Shown piece after piece: positions 33,848 through 42,858 of a stretch of 54,969 nt of DNA. Position numbers and translations under genes: made by a program. The notes beneath the pieces were generated by a model that had not been told where the DNA came from, made no database searches, and was given only the letters and a program-made list of their open reading frames with translations. Origin of the DNA: Parabacteroides sp. (GTDB lineage: Bacteria > Bacteroidota > Bacteroidia > Bacteroidales > Tannerellaceae); contig JAGBDR010000055.1 in the NCBI GenBank assembly GCA_017937385.1, positions 1 to 54,969 on the forward strand, written 5' to 3'. Positions within the stretch are counted from its first letter, which is position 1. Every line of letters begins with the position of its first letter.

Positions 33848-35398
33848 TTAACTCTTTAATTCCTCACTACCGATCGCCTTGATCATTATGCCGATCTCAG
33901 CAATAAGCAGAACGGTAAAAAGCAGCAGAAAAAGAAAGAATGTTGTCTGTACCGACGAAGTAGCCAAATTGGAAACGGATGCGCCTGTCGGTAGAATGTC
34001 TTGAATTACCCAGGGTTGACGACCTACTTCGGCGACAATCCACCCTGCCTGCCCAGCGATATAGGCCAAAGGAATCGTCCATAAACTCGCCCACTGCAAC
34101 CAACGGGCATCGGCAAACTTATTCTTTTTGATCCAAAGCAAAGCGACAAGGAACAGCAAGATAAAATAGCCGCCCAGCATCACCATGACACGGAACGAAT
34201 AGAAAGTCAGGCCGACCGGCGGAATCAGATCGGCAGAATCTTTGACATATCCATAGCCGAAATAGGCAAAGTTTTCGTCCAGCAAGGTACGGGCTTGCCG
34301 GGCAGCAGCCGGATCTTTATCTTTCACCGCCTTGCGATAGTCGGCAAGGGCTTGAATGGCGATTTGCCCCCTCTCTATTTTCTCGGCAGCCGAAAGAGCG
34401 ACTGTTCCTTTTGAGGTCCTATAGCCACCTTCTATCAAATTGACGATACCCGGCACGTATGCATCCACATCGCGTTCGGCAAGCAAGGACAACATTTTCG
34501 GAAACTCAACATGGAAGAGGAAAGGCTCTGCCGAATCCGTATAACTCTTCTTATCGGGATTCAACATACCGATGGCGACCAGCCCCATTCCGTTACCGCC
34601 TTCATACAAGCCTTCCATAGCCGCCAATTTCATCGGCTGTTTCTGCGCCACCTGATACGCAGAGCCATCGCCTGTCCAAGCAACAAGGATCGAAGCTACC
34701 AGACCGAAAACAGCGCTGACCTTGATACTCTCAAGTGCCAGTTTCACATTCCGCTTTTTCAACAGATACCAACTGCTGACACCCATCACGAAGACGGCAC
34801 CCACAATCCAACCGGAAAGTACAGTATGAAAGAATTTATTAATGGCAACAGGCGACAAGGTCACAGCCCAGAAATCGAACATCTCGTTGCGTACGGTATC
34901 CGGATTAAACTGCATGCCTGCCGGATACTGCATCCAGGCGTTGGCTATCAGAATCCAAAGCGCCGAAAGCGTAGCCCCAATGATCGTCAGCCAGGTGGAA
35001 GCCAGATGGAAACGCTTGCTGACCTTGTCCCAGCCGAAAAACATCACGGCAATAAAAGTCGCTTCCATAAAGAAAGCCAAAATCCCTTCGATGGCAAGAG
35101 GAGCGCCAAAGATATCCCCCACAAACCAACTGTAGTTAGACCAGTTCGTCCCGAACTCAAACTCAAGGATCAGCCCGGTGGCAACACCAATCGCGAAATT
35201 AATGCCAAACAGCTTCATCCAGAACTGCGCTGTCTTTTTCCAGAATTCATTACCTGTTTTGTAATAGAGGGTTTCCATGATGGCCTGTATAACGCCGAGC
35301 CCCAACGTAAGGGGAACGAACAGCCAGTGGTACATGGCAGTGAGAGCAAATTGCGCTCTCGACCAGTCAATCAAAGAAGTGTCAATGCTTGCAATCAT
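33848..35398 (-). CDS. cydA: Cytochrome bd oxidase subunit I
   Basis: 516 aa. His24 in QFALTAMYHWLFVPLTLG is the conserved N-terminal haem ligand. The Q-loop region follows mid-protein, and the invariant GRQPW motif lies in VAEVGRQPWVIQ near residues 443-454. CydA carries haems b558, b595 and d and oxidises quinol. Encoded between the DUF4492 gene (11-nt gap) and cydB, the standard Bacteroidetes order. The end of the gene, ELKS-stop, lies in an AATTAAAG-like repeat. Confidence 0.96.
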   Translation of the reverse strand: MIASIDTSLIDWSRAQFALTAMYHWLFVPLTLGLGVIQAIMETLYYKTGNEFWKKTAQFWMKLFGINFAIGVATGLILEFEFGTNWSNYSWFVGDIFGAPLAIEGILAFFMEATFIAVMFFGWDKVSKRFHLASTWLTIIGATLSALWILIANAWMQYPAGMQFNPDTVRNEMFDFWAVTLSPVAINKFFHTVLSGWIVGAVFVMGVSSWYLLKKRNVKLALESIKVSAVFGLVASILVAWTGDGSAYQVAQKQPMKLAAMEGLYEGGNGMGLVAIGMLNPDKKSYTDSAEPFLFHVEFPKMLSLLAERDVDAYVPGIVNLIEGGYRTSKGTVALSAAEKIERGQIAIQALADYRKAVKDKDPAAARQARTLLDENFAYFGYGYVKDSADLIPPVGLTFYSFRVMVMLGGYFILLFLVALLWIKKNKFADARWLQWASLWTIPLAYIAGQAGWIVAEVGRQPWVIQDILPTGASVSNLATSSVQTTFFLFLLLFTVLLIAEIGIMIKAIGSEELKS

Positions 35399-35409
35399 AC
35401 ATATATAAT

Positions 35410-35637
35410 TTAAGGATTCATTGCTCTGCCAGTCAATTCACCCGAAACGTGCTCTTCTTTCGCCTCCTCTCCCTCAAACTTCCCTAAATAATTAGGAAAG
35501 AAAAACAGTTTTAAGATAAAAAATAGAATAAAGAGCTTGACCAATATGATCAGCCATAACGTTCTGCCCAGCTTCATTTCATGAAAACCTTCCAGATAAA
35601 AACGGTATATCCGCATATATATAGGTTCCCTTTTCAT
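35410..35637 (-). CDS. DUF4492 protein, cyd operon leader gene
   Basis: 75 aa from the ATG at 35637 (MKREPIYMRIYRFYLEGF); longer frames run into AT-rich leader DNA. One strong transmembrane helix (about 28-46, LWLIILVKLFILFFILKLFF) and an acidic C-terminal tail. DUF4492 is found almost only in front of cydA in Bacteroidetes and relatives, so a role in assembly or as an accessory subunit of the bd oxidase is likely but unproven. It is the first gene of the operon, 11 nt before cydA. Confidence 0.88.
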   Translation of the reverse strand: MKREPIYMRIYRFYLEGFHEMKLGRTLWLIILVKLFILFFILKLFFFPNYLGKFEGEEAKEEHVSGELTGRAMNP

Positions 35638-35838
35638 ATTGATATCATTCTTTAATAACAAAAGATTGGGTGAATTTGTTTTCTTAGTGTACAAAAATAA
35701 GAAAAGCATTCAAACATTTTTCCCTAAAAGCATAGATATTATTTATGAAAAAATAGATTTCGTCTATAATCATTGTTAAAAAAAATTATTTCAAAGAAGA
35801 AAGCTGAAAGGAAGACTTGTTGTTACTTTCGCATTGGC

Positions 35839-35846
35839 TATATTTG
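35839..35846 (+). promoter_or_regulatory. -7 box of the oxidoreductase/DUF1080 operon
   Basis: TATATTTG with TTG 18 bp upstream (35818-35820). Start near 35853 gives a leader of about 73 nt. Confidence 0.6.
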
Positions 35847-35925
35847 CATCAGTTTGTGTTTTTATAAGACTGAATATTACATCGAATTATTATAATTAAG
35901 TGCTAATCTATAAAAAAGTATTACT

Positions 35926-37398
35926 ATGTCGAACATTTCAAGAAGATCATTTCTTCAAAGAGGAGCTGCCGCAGCTGCTGCCTTCTCTATCGTCCCGGGT
36001 TCCATTCTTGGAAAATCTCACGGATATGTAGCTCCGACTGATAAGTTGAACATTGCCGCCGTCGGTATCGGGGGTATGGGTAATGCCAACCTCAAGAACA
36101 TGGAGAAAACAGAAAATATCGTAGCGCTTTGCGATATCGACTGGAAATATGCAAAACCGGTATTCGAACGTCATCCCAATGCTAAGAAATATTGGGACTA
36201 TCGCAAGATGTATGACGAAATGGGTAAATCCATCGATGCCGTATTGGTTGCTACTGCCGACCATACACACGCAATCATCACTGCCGATGCCATGACTCTC
36301 GGCAAACACGTGTATACACAGAAACCGTTGACTCACTCGGTTTATGAATCCCGTTTGCTGACCAAGTTGGCTGCTTCTACAGGCGTTGCCACTCAGATGG
36401 GTAACCAGGGTTCTTCTTCTGAAGATACTGACCTTGTTTGCGAATGGATCTGGAACGGTGAAATTGGTGATATCACAAAAGTAGAATGTGCTACAGACCG
36501 TCCTATCTGGCCACAGGGTCTGAACACACCTGAAAAGGTAGACAAGATTCCGTCTACATTGAACTGGGATTTGTTCTCCGGTCCAGCCGAAGTCAAACCG
36601 TACAGCCATATCTATCATCCTTGGAACTGGCGTGGATGGTGGGCATACGGAACTGGTGCTCTGGGTGACATGGCTTGCCACATCATGCACACACCGTTCA
36701 AAGCCTTGAAGTTAGGTTATCCGACTAAGGTTGAAGCCTCTTCCACTCTGTTACTCCGCGACTGCGCTCCCAACGCACAGCACGTAAAATTCATTTTCCC
36801 GGCTCGTGAAAACATGCCGAAGTTGGCTCTGCCGGAAGTTGAAGTACATTGGTATGACGGTGGTATGATGCCGAACCGTCCCGAAGGTTTCCCCGAAGGC
36901 AAGGAACTGATGGGTCCTGGTGGCGGTCTGACGATCTTCCACGGTACAAAAGATACGCTGATCTGCGGTTGCTACGGACAAAAACCGTTCTTACTGTCAG
37001 GTCGTGTGCCTAACGCTCCGAAAGTTTGCCGTCGCGTAAGCAGCCACGAAATGGACTGGGTACGTGCTTGTAAGGAAAGTGCTTCCAGCCGTGTTCAGAC
37101 AAAGTCTAACTTCGCCGAAGCTGGTCCTTTCAACGAAATGGTCGTAATGGGTGTATTGGCCGTACGTTTGCAAGCTTTGCACAGAACATTGGAATGGGAC
37201 GGACAGAACATGCAGTTCACCAACATCAAGGACAACGAAGAATTGAAGATCTGTATTAAGGACGGTTTCACAATCAAAGACGGTCATCCTTCATTCAACA
37301 AAGACTGGACAGATCCTGTCAATGCAAAGCAGTTCGCTGCCGAGTTGATCAAACACAACTATCGTCAGGGCTGGCAGTTGCCTGATATGCCAAGATAA
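35926..37398 (+). CDS. Secreted Gfo/Idh/MocA-family oxidoreductase
   Basis: 490 aa with a twin-arginine signal (SRRSFLQRGAAAAAAFSIVP), so exported folded with its nicotinamide cofactor. The Rossmann motif AAVGIGGMGNANLKNM lies near residues 45-60, EKP-like TQKPLTHSVYESRLL near 143, and GDMACHIMHTPFKALKLGYP near 247. Such proteins act as glycoside or disaccharide 3-dehydrogenases, in Bacteroides working with DUF1080 hydrolases via 3-keto sugars. A DUF1080 gene follows by 24 nt, supporting that role. The substrate cannot be told from sequence. Confidence 0.92.
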   Translation: MSNISRRSFLQRGAAAAAAFSIVPGSILGKSHGYVAPTDKLNIAAVGIGGMGNANLKNMEKTENIVALCDIDWKYAKPVFERHPNAKKYWDYRKMYDEMGKSIDAVLVATADHTHAIITADAMTLGKHVYTQKPLTHSVYESRLLTKLAASTGVATQMGNQGSSSEDTDLVCEWIWNGEIGDITKVECATDRPIWPQGLNTPEKVDKIPSTLNWDLFSGPAEVKPYSHIYHPWNWRGWWAYGTGALGDMACHIMHTPFKALKLGYPTKVEASSTLLLRDCAPNAQHVKFIFPARENMPKLALPEVEVHWYDGGMMPNRPEGFPEGKELMGPGGGLTIFHGTKDTLICGCYGQKPFLLSGRVPNAPKVCRRVSSHEMDWVRACKESASSRVQTKSNFAEAGPFNEMVVMGVLAVRLQALHRTLEWDGQNMQFTNIKDNEELKICIKDGFTIKDGHPSFNKDWTDPVNAKQFAAELIKHNYRQGWQLPDMPR

Positions 37399-37422
37399 TT
37401 AGTTTTAAACAAATAAGTATCA

Positions 37423-38277
37423 ATGAAAAAGTCAGTATTATTAGCAAGTGCCGCTATCATGATGTGTTACTTCACATCTTGTAACGGTGGTAAAAAAACA
37501 GAAGAAGCTGCCGCTCAAGCAGAAGAAGCTGCTACAGAAGCTGCCGCTCCCGAGTATAAGCTCATGGAAGGTCTGCCCACAGTGGATTTGGCTGATTTCC
37601 CCAAAGATGCCGATGGCAAGATCACATTGTTTGATGGCAAGACATTGAAAGGTTGGAGAGGTTACAACCGCGCAGACGTTCCTGCAAGATGGACCGTTGA
37701 CAACGGTGCAATCCGCATGACCGGTTCAGGTGCAGGAGAAGCGGGTGCTAAAGACGGTGGCGACTTGGTATTTGCCCACAAATTCAGAAACTTCGAATTG
37801 GAATGGGAATGGAAAGTTGCCAAAGGTTCAAACTCCGGTGTATTCATCTTGATTCAGGAAGTGGAAGGACAGCCTTCTTATATCTCCGCTCCGGAATATC
37901 AGATCCTGGACAATGTAAACCATCCGGATGCCAAATTGGGTAAGGACGGCAACCGCCAGTCAGCTTCCCTGTATGACATGATTCCGGCAAAACCGCAGAA
38001 CTCCAAACCGTTCGGCGAATGGAACAAGTCTAAGATCATGTGCTACAAAGGTACAATCGTACACTACCAGAACGACGAACCGGTTGTAGAATATCACTTG
38101 TGGACACAACAGTGGAAAGAATTGCTGGACAACAGCAAATTCAGCAAAGACAAATGGCCGTTGGCTTACGAACTGTTGCTGAACTGCGGTGGTGAAAACA
38201 AAGAAGGTCTGATCGGTCTGCAGGACCACGGCGACGATGTCTGGTATCGTAACATCACTATTAAAGAACTTGACTAA
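37423..38277 (+). CDS. DUF1080 (3-keto-disaccharide hydrolase) lipoprotein
   Basis: 284 aa lipoprotein (lipobox FTSC, Cys20) with an Ala/Glu-rich linker (about 25-45) and one DUF1080 jelly-roll domain (about 60-284): LFDGKTLKGWRGYN at its start, NSGVFILIQEVEG in the middle and DHGDDVWYRNITIKEL at the end. Members of this family hydrolyse 3-keto-glycosides produced by partner oxidoreductases. The oxidoreductase gene sits immediately upstream, and a strong terminator follows, so the two form a compact operon acting in the periplasm or at the outer membrane. Confidence 0.92.
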   Translation: MKKSVLLASAAIMMCYFTSCNGGKKTEEAAAQAEEAATEAAAPEYKLMEGLPTVDLADFPKDADGKITLFDGKTLKGWRGYNRADVPARWTVDNGAIRMTGSGAGEAGAKDGGDLVFAHKFRNFELEWEWKVAKGSNSGVFILIQEVEGQPSYISAPEYQILDNVNHPDAKLGKDGNRQSASLYDMIPAKPQNSKPFGEWNKSKIMCYKGTIVHYQNDEPVVEYHLWTQQWKELLDNSKFSKDKWPLAYELLLNCGGENKEGLIGLQDHGDDVWYRNITIKELD

Positions 38278-38303
38278 TAACCAGTCAGTCCTTTAGTCCA
38301 TAT

Positions 38304-38338
38304 AAAAGCCCGATGTCTGTTTGGATATCGGGCTTTTT
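38304..38338. terminator. Terminator after the DUF1080 gene
   Basis: Stem GCCCGATGTC/GATATCGGGC (38308-38317, 38324-38333; one G-T pair), 6-nt loop, A4 before and T5 after. Confidence 0.92.
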
Positions 38339-38394
38339 ATATAGGATATATACAAGTGTTGATTCTGGAAGGAACCGAAATAGGTTAGTGAAAC

Positions 38395-39534
38395 CTATTT
38401 CGCCATCACTTTTATATTACTATAATTGTTTCCTTCGAAGTTGATGCGGCCGTTTTTACCGTTGTTGACATCGAGCGTGTAATTGTCTTTGTCCTTCTGG
38501 TTGTTGCGGCTATCGAAACCGACCGTGCTTTCGTCCTGACTACGACGCTGGATATTGAACCCACCTTGAATCTTGCAACTGCCGTATTTCAGATTGTTGG
38601 CAACGACGCGAAAAGAGGCTTTCTCGTCAATTGAAATATTCAGGTTACCGTAGCGAGCATCCACGTTGATCTTGTCGAAGTTGCTGGCAAGGTCCTTGAT
38701 GGTAAGCGTACTGTAGCTCAGTTCGTCTACATCGATACCTTGTTTCAACTCGTCGATCCTGCATTTCGCGTATTTCAGTTCCATATAACCGCTGTTCAGC
38801 CGGTTGATATGGATATCGCCATATTGGGATTCGACCTGGATCTTCTGGACATTTCCGAGATCGAGGTTGGAGTATTTACTATCGATATTCAATTGCGAAC
38901 CGTTGCGAACAGAGGATTTACTGCAATAGGCCAAATCCAAAGTTGCGTTGTCGACATCGGCAATACCCAGATTACCATATTTCACATCTATGTTGAGAGG
39001 ACCCGTAAAATTCCCGCCATTGAGATTGCCGTATTTGACATGCAGATCGCATCTTCCTTTGTTGTTTTCCGGCATGATGATATTGCCGTACTTCTGTGTC
39101 AAGTCGCACGTCAGTTCAGCTGGCATCGTGACATAGTAGTTGATCGTGAAAGATTCGTTGGAGCCACCGTTTCCGTTCTGCGACTTCAGACTGGTAACAG
39201 CCGAAACCGTATTGCCCATCTTCTCCATCCGGATGTTGACACGGTCGATGATGGCCTGCGCCTTTTCATCATTACGGGCTTTCGCTTCGATCACGACACG
39301 GATTGCGACTTCACCCTTGCTCCAGTGCGTGACCGTAATGTTTCCGAACCGATTGTCCATTTGCAAAATGTCACTTTTGCTGACATTGAAACTTTTGTTG
39401 ATTTCCTTCTTCTTGACGCTTTCCTGTTTGCTGCCCCACACAGATAGGCTACAACACAAAACCAGAAGCATCAGCAGGCAAGGCCTCAAGAAAGACAGCC
39501 TGCCGGTTGCGGCATGTTGATTCGTTGTTTTCAT
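38395..39534 (-). CDS. DUF4097-type repeat envelope protein
   Basis: 379 aa. Signal sequence with a long charged n-region (hydrophobic about 19-34), then about 300 residues of repeating beta strands in which KYGNL/KYSNL/QYGDI recurs (ILQMDNRFGNITV, LTQKYGNIIM, LHVKYGNLNG, IDVKYGNLGI, IDSKYSNLDL). This is the right-handed beta-helix pattern of DUF4097/adhesin-like proteins. Secreted; function unknown. Start overlaps the previous stop by 4 nt (ATGA), placing it as the last gene of an ECF sigma operon, perhaps as envelope sensor or regulated product. Confidence 0.82.
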   Translation of the reverse strand: MKTTNQHAATGRLSFLRPCLLMLLVLCCSLSVWGSKQESVKKKEINKSFNVSKSDILQMDNRFGNITVTHWSKGEVAIRVVIEAKARNDEKAQAIIDRVNIRMEKMGNTVSAVTSLKSQNGNGGSNESFTINYYVTMPAELTCDLTQKYGNIIMPENNKGRCDLHVKYGNLNGGNFTGPLNIDVKYGNLGIADVDNATLDLAYCSKSSVRNGSQLNIDSKYSNLDLGNVQKIQVESQYGDIHINRLNSGYMELKYAKCRIDELKQGIDVDELSYSTLTIKDLASNFDKINVDARYGNLNISIDEKASFRVVANNLKYGSCKIQGGFNIQRRSQDESTVGFDSRNNQKDKDNYTLDVNNGKNGRINFEGNNYSNIKVMAK

Positions 39535-40091
39535 TTGATTGTCTGTTTATGATTTAACTTTCTATTTGTTGTCTTCATATTCTCCATCTGTTTCAACATG
39601 ATGTTTAGGCTTTCCAAGCTGGTACAGTAATGCTGGTTCATGGCATAAAGGCCGTCATTGGAACAAGGCAAAGTCGGAAGAATCGTTTCCTCGAACATAT
39701 AATTATCTGTCAAGACACGCTTCGTCTCTTCCAAAAGTTCCTCCGTACCGGAAGTCTGTTGCTGTTTGTATATCGCCTGCATCCGCAAGATAATATCGTT
39801 CATTTGCATATTGTAGTACAACCGAAGTTCCTCTATCTCCTCCTTTACCTCGCAGGCAGGCTGAGAAGTAGCCACCTGGCCAGGCTGCGTATGCAAAGGC
39901 GCCGGTAATCGGAAGAGAAACAGGAGAGCGAGGCAAGCTGCCGCAGCAAAAGCATAAAGGCTATATAACGTAGCCCGGCTTCTGCGCGGAGCAGCCAACT
40001 TCTGTTCGAAGCGCTCGAAGTGGCCATCCGGCAACAGCTCGTCTTCAAAAGCTTCCCGGTTCGTGTCTATGAAATCTTTCAATCTATCCAT
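39531..40091 (-). CDS. Putative anti-sigma membrane protein
   Basis: 186 aa. A cytosolic N-terminal part (about 1-38, DELLPDGHFERFEQKL) resembles the sigma-binding start of other Bacteroidetes anti-sigma proteins; one transmembrane helix lies at about 42-62; the C-terminal part is a long helix with KQQQTSGTEELLEETKRVL. No named domain. It overlaps the ECF sigma gene upstream by 13 nt and the DUF4097 gene by 4 nt, so an anti-sigma role is inferred from position and topology. Confidence 0.72.
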   Translation of the reverse strand: MDRLKDFIDTNREAFEDELLPDGHFERFEQKLAAPRRSRATLYSLYAFAAAACLALLFLFRLPAPLHTQPGQVATSQPACEVKEEIEELRLYYNMQMNDIILRMQAIYKQQQTSGTEELLEETKRVLTDNYMFEETILPTLPCSNDGLYAMNQHYCTSLESLNIMLKQMENMKTTNRKLNHKQTIK

Positions 40092-40633
40092 TTTTCTTTA
40101 TTTGCAGCTATTATATCCAACAATTTACGCTTTGCCCTAAGATACTGGCTACGCACACTCGGCGGCTGAATCTTCAGGATGGAGGCAATCTCTTCCATAT
40201 CATATCCCTCAAAGAGATAGAGCGAGAGGATCACGCGATAGCCGGCGGGCAGTTGCTGGCAAGCTCTCTTCACTTGAGCAACCGAATAGCGGATTTCCTC
40301 TTCGTCCGGCCCGTCGTCGTCGGGTTCGGTGTAGTTATCCGAAAGCTCTTCCCAAGCGGGTGTTTGTCGGCGCACGTAATCAATGGCCGTACGGACGGCG
40401 ATACGGTGCATCCAAGCTTCGAAACATTGTCCATCCTGATACTGGTCCAGGCGAGTGAATATTTTCAGAAAAGAATCCTGCATGGCTTCCTCCGCCTCCG
40501 ACGTATTACCGACAATACGCAGGCAGGCAACATACAACCGCTGTGCGAATTGTTTGTAAAGGGCAAGCTGCGCGGTCCTCTCACCTCGCCGGCACCCTTC
40601 GATCAGATGTGCATTTGTTTCTTCCATTTTCAT
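40079..40633 (-). CDS. ECF RNA polymerase sigma factor
   Basis: 184 aa (a second ATG lies 6 nt further in). Region 2 at about 18-90: LRIVGNTSEAEEAMQDSFLK and CFEAWMHRIAVRTAIDYVRR. An acidic linker (EPDDDGPDEEEIR) leads to region 4 at about 120-175: LPAGYRVILSLYLFEGYDME, IQPPSVRSQYLRAKRKLL. It heads the sigma / membrane protein / DUF4097 operon with overlapping genes throughout. Confidence 0.93.
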   Translation of the reverse strand: MKMEETNAHLIEGCRRGERTAQLALYKQFAQRLYVACLRIVGNTSEAEEAMQDSFLKIFTRLDQYQDGQCFEAWMHRIAVRTAIDYVRRQTPAWEELSDNYTEPDDDGPDEEEIRYSVAQVKRACQQLPAGYRVILSLYLFEGYDMEEIASILKIQPPSVRSQYLRAKRKLLDIIAANKEKWID

Positions 40634-40710
40634 TTATATAAACGCTGGTTACCGGAGAAACGTTGCATCTTTCCGGCAAGAAAACAGAAAAAAGTACTAA
40701 TTTTTTCCAC

Positions 40711-40744
40711 AAAAAAAGAGAGGTATCATCCCGATGCCTCTCTT
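40711..40744 (-). terminator. Terminator after the NigD-like gene
   Basis: On minus, stem GAGAGGCATC/GATACCTCTC (40742-40733 with 40727-40718) and 5-nt loop followed by a T7 run. Separates the NigD-like gene from the sigma operon. Confidence 0.88.
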
Positions 40745-40770
40745 CCTGAACTAAATGATAAAAATAAAAG

Positions 40771-41508
40771 TTATGTTGTGGGAAGGTCTTCCGATTCTTC
40801 TGATTTGTAATCCAATTCAACCGTTTTGTAGTCGTTTGAAACAAATGATTTATACTTGATCTTCAACTTCACGGTCTTACCCTGCGTGCTCGGCAACAGA
40901 TTCAGTTTGAAGGAGACCAAACCTTGTGCCGGGTCAAGATATGAATCGATATTGCCATAGGCATTATGACGAAACTCCAGTTCATACGGGTCGGCCGGAT
41001 TTGTCTGCACCAAGTTCAGGAAATGCTTGACATTCTCGTTGTAACCCCTTTGGATAAAGAAATCAAAGGTTATATATCCATCTTCAATCCATACACCATT
41101 CTTAGCCCAAATGCTTCCGCCGTTCAACGCCAACATATCCGTCCCGTAGTAAGAATCGTTTTCCAGGCCTAAATCCGGAGCAATCTGTTTGGTCAGAATC
41201 GTGTCCATTCTCAGCAGCTGGACAGACTGGTCATATCCTTCGGTCTTCTTCTCGTCATTCTTATAGATAACACGCGCGCGGATTTCCTTTAAGTTCGCAG
41301 GCATATATGCGTTCGTCGGGAACAGCGTCGTACTATCGTCAAGCTGCATATAATAAGAATTATCTCCCAACGGCTTTACCGTTACAATCGCCCGGACGCT
41401 ATCTTTCCAAAACTCATTGTAAGCATCGTTATCATCCAAACAAGAATAAAAAAGCGTAGAACCCAACAGGATTCCGATCAATAGCATAATACTTTTCAAC
41501 GTCTTCAT
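40771..41508 (-). CDS. NigD-like lipoprotein
   Basis: 245 aa lipoprotein (lipobox LFYSC, Cys23). An N-terminal small beta-barrel region (VTVKPLGDNSYYMQLDDSTT) and a C-terminal beta-sandwich (FIQRGYNENVKHFLNLVQ, then FKLNLLPSTQGKTVKLKIKY) match the NigD family of Bacteroidales, named after a nigrescin bacteriocin locus but without an established function. Surface or periplasmic. Monocistronic, with its own terminator. Confidence 0.85.
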   Translation of the reverse strand: MKTLKSIMLLIGILLGSTLFYSCLDDNDAYNEFWKDSVRAIVTVKPLGDNSYYMQLDDSTTLFPTNAYMPANLKEIRARVIYKNDEKKTEGYDQSVQLLRMDTILTKQIAPDLGLENDSYYGTDMLALNGGSIWAKNGVWIEDGYITFDFFIQRGYNENVKHFLNLVQTNPADPYELEFRHNAYGNIDSYLDPAQGLVSFKLNLLPSTQGKTVKLKIKYKSFVSNDYKTVELDYKSEESEDLPTT

Positions 41509-41596
41509 AACATGTCTCTAAATTGTTTATTTTTCTTTCTACAAAAGAAGATGACAAACACGCGGCAAATGCTGCAAAGACGGTTGATAAAAGATG

Positions 41597-42730
41597 TTAA
41601 TGCTTCAATGATTGATAGATAAGTTCGGCAGTACGGCTGGAAGCGCCCGGCTTGCCCAACAGGCAGATCATCTCGTCGTAGCCACCGAGCATCCGCTCGC
41701 GATAGGCCGGATCGTTCAGGACACGTCCCAACTCGTCATGTATCTGACGGTATGAGAACCGGGCTCCGAACAACTCCTGCACCACTTCACGTCCGGCAAT
41801 CAGATTGACCAGTGAAATGTATTTCGTATGAAAGAAATGACGGAAAATAAAACTTGCCAACCGGCCGGCCGCCACATAGTAGCAGACGACTTGCGGCACA
41901 CGAAAAAGCGCAGTTTCAAGCGTAGCCGTTCCCGACGTAACTAATGCCGCATCACTGTGACGAAGAAGAGGATAGGTCTTGCCGAACACGATCTTGACAT
42001 CCGCATCACCGACATATTGCCCGTAATACTCCGGCTCCACGCCGGGAGCACCGGCAATCACAGGTTGATGATCCGGATAGGCAGCGGCAACTTTCAGCAT
42101 CGTCGGCAGGTTCTCTTTGATCTCCTGGCGGCGGCTACCGGCCAACAGTGCCAATACGGGACGTCCATCCAACCGTTCGTCTTCGCAGAAAGTGTCGGGA
42201 ACGGCTGCCTGTTGCTCCAGATAGTTGGCAACCGAATCAACCGAAGGATTACCGACGTAGTCCACCGGATAGTCGAGGTTACGGAAAAACGCCACCTCAA
42301 AAGGCAGGATGCAGAACATCCGGTCCACATAGCGGCGGAAGTCCTTGATACGATATTGCTTCCAGGCCCATATCTTGGGAGAGATATAATAGTAGACTGG
42401 CAACCCCAACTGTGTCTTCACATATTTGGCTATCTTCAAATTGAACCCCGGATAATCGATCAAAATCACCACGTCGGGGTTGTACTGCCGGATCTCTTCC
42501 TGGCAAGCTTTCATGTTGTTCAGGATCGTACGGAGGTTGAGCAATACGGGAATAAAACCCATGAAAGCCATCTCCCTGTAATGCTTCACCAACGTCCCTC
42601 CGACCGCCTGCATAAGATCACCACCCAGGAAACGGAAATCCGCTTCCGCATCCTGTTCTTTCAGAGCCGCCATCAAGTTGGAAGCATGCAGGTCACCGGA
42701 GGCCTCGCCCGCTATTAAAAAATATTTCAT
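41597..42730 (-). CDS. lpxB: Lipid-A-disaccharide synthase
   Basis: 377 aa, the normal size. GT19 glycosyltransferase that joins lipid X and UDP-2,3-diacylglucosamine on the inner face of the inner membrane. Starts with FLIAGEASGDLHASNLM, the LpxB N-terminal signature; YYISPKIWAWKQYRIK near 138-153 and LVTSGTATLETALF near 259-272 are equally diagnostic. surE lies upstream on the same strand, a common Bacteroidetes pairing; an inverted ATTGACA array lies between. Confidence 0.96.
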   Translation of the reverse strand: MKYFLIAGEASGDLHASNLMAALKEQDAEADFRFLGGDLMQAVGGTLVKHYREMAFMGFIPVLLNLRTILNNMKACQEEIRQYNPDVVILIDYPGFNLKIAKYVKTQLGLPVYYYISPKIWAWKQYRIKDFRRYVDRMFCILPFEVAFFRNLDYPVDYVGNPSVDSVANYLEQQAAVPDTFCEDERLDGRPVLALLAGSRRQEIKENLPTMLKVAAAYPDHQPVIAGAPGVEPEYYGQYVGDADVKIVFGKTYPLLRHSDAALVTSGTATLETALFRVPQVVCYYVAAGRLASFIFRHFFHTKYISLVNLIAGREVVQELFGARFSYRQIHDELGRVLNDPAYRERMLGGYDEMICLLGKPGASSRTAELIYQSLKH

Positions 42731-42737
42731 ATTTTTT

Positions 42738-42858
42738 CAATTGAAAATTGACAATGGACAATTGACAATTAAAATACAACAAGTTTCAAAATAATAATTG
42801 GATACTTAGAACACAGCGACAAAATAATTGTCAATTGTCAATTATCAATTGTCCATTG
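42738..42858. repeat. Inverted ATTGACA heptamer array
   Basis: Left arm 42738-42771, right arm 42827-42858, about 55 bp between. The right arm contains the last codons and stop of surE; the left arm ends 7 nt before the lpxB start (read on minus). Confidence 0.82.

Noticed and set aside
38711-38730. tRNA-like D-arm sequence (tgtagctcag...)
   Set aside because: It lies within the DUF4097 coding sequence, and no acceptor, anticodon or T arm can be completed around it.
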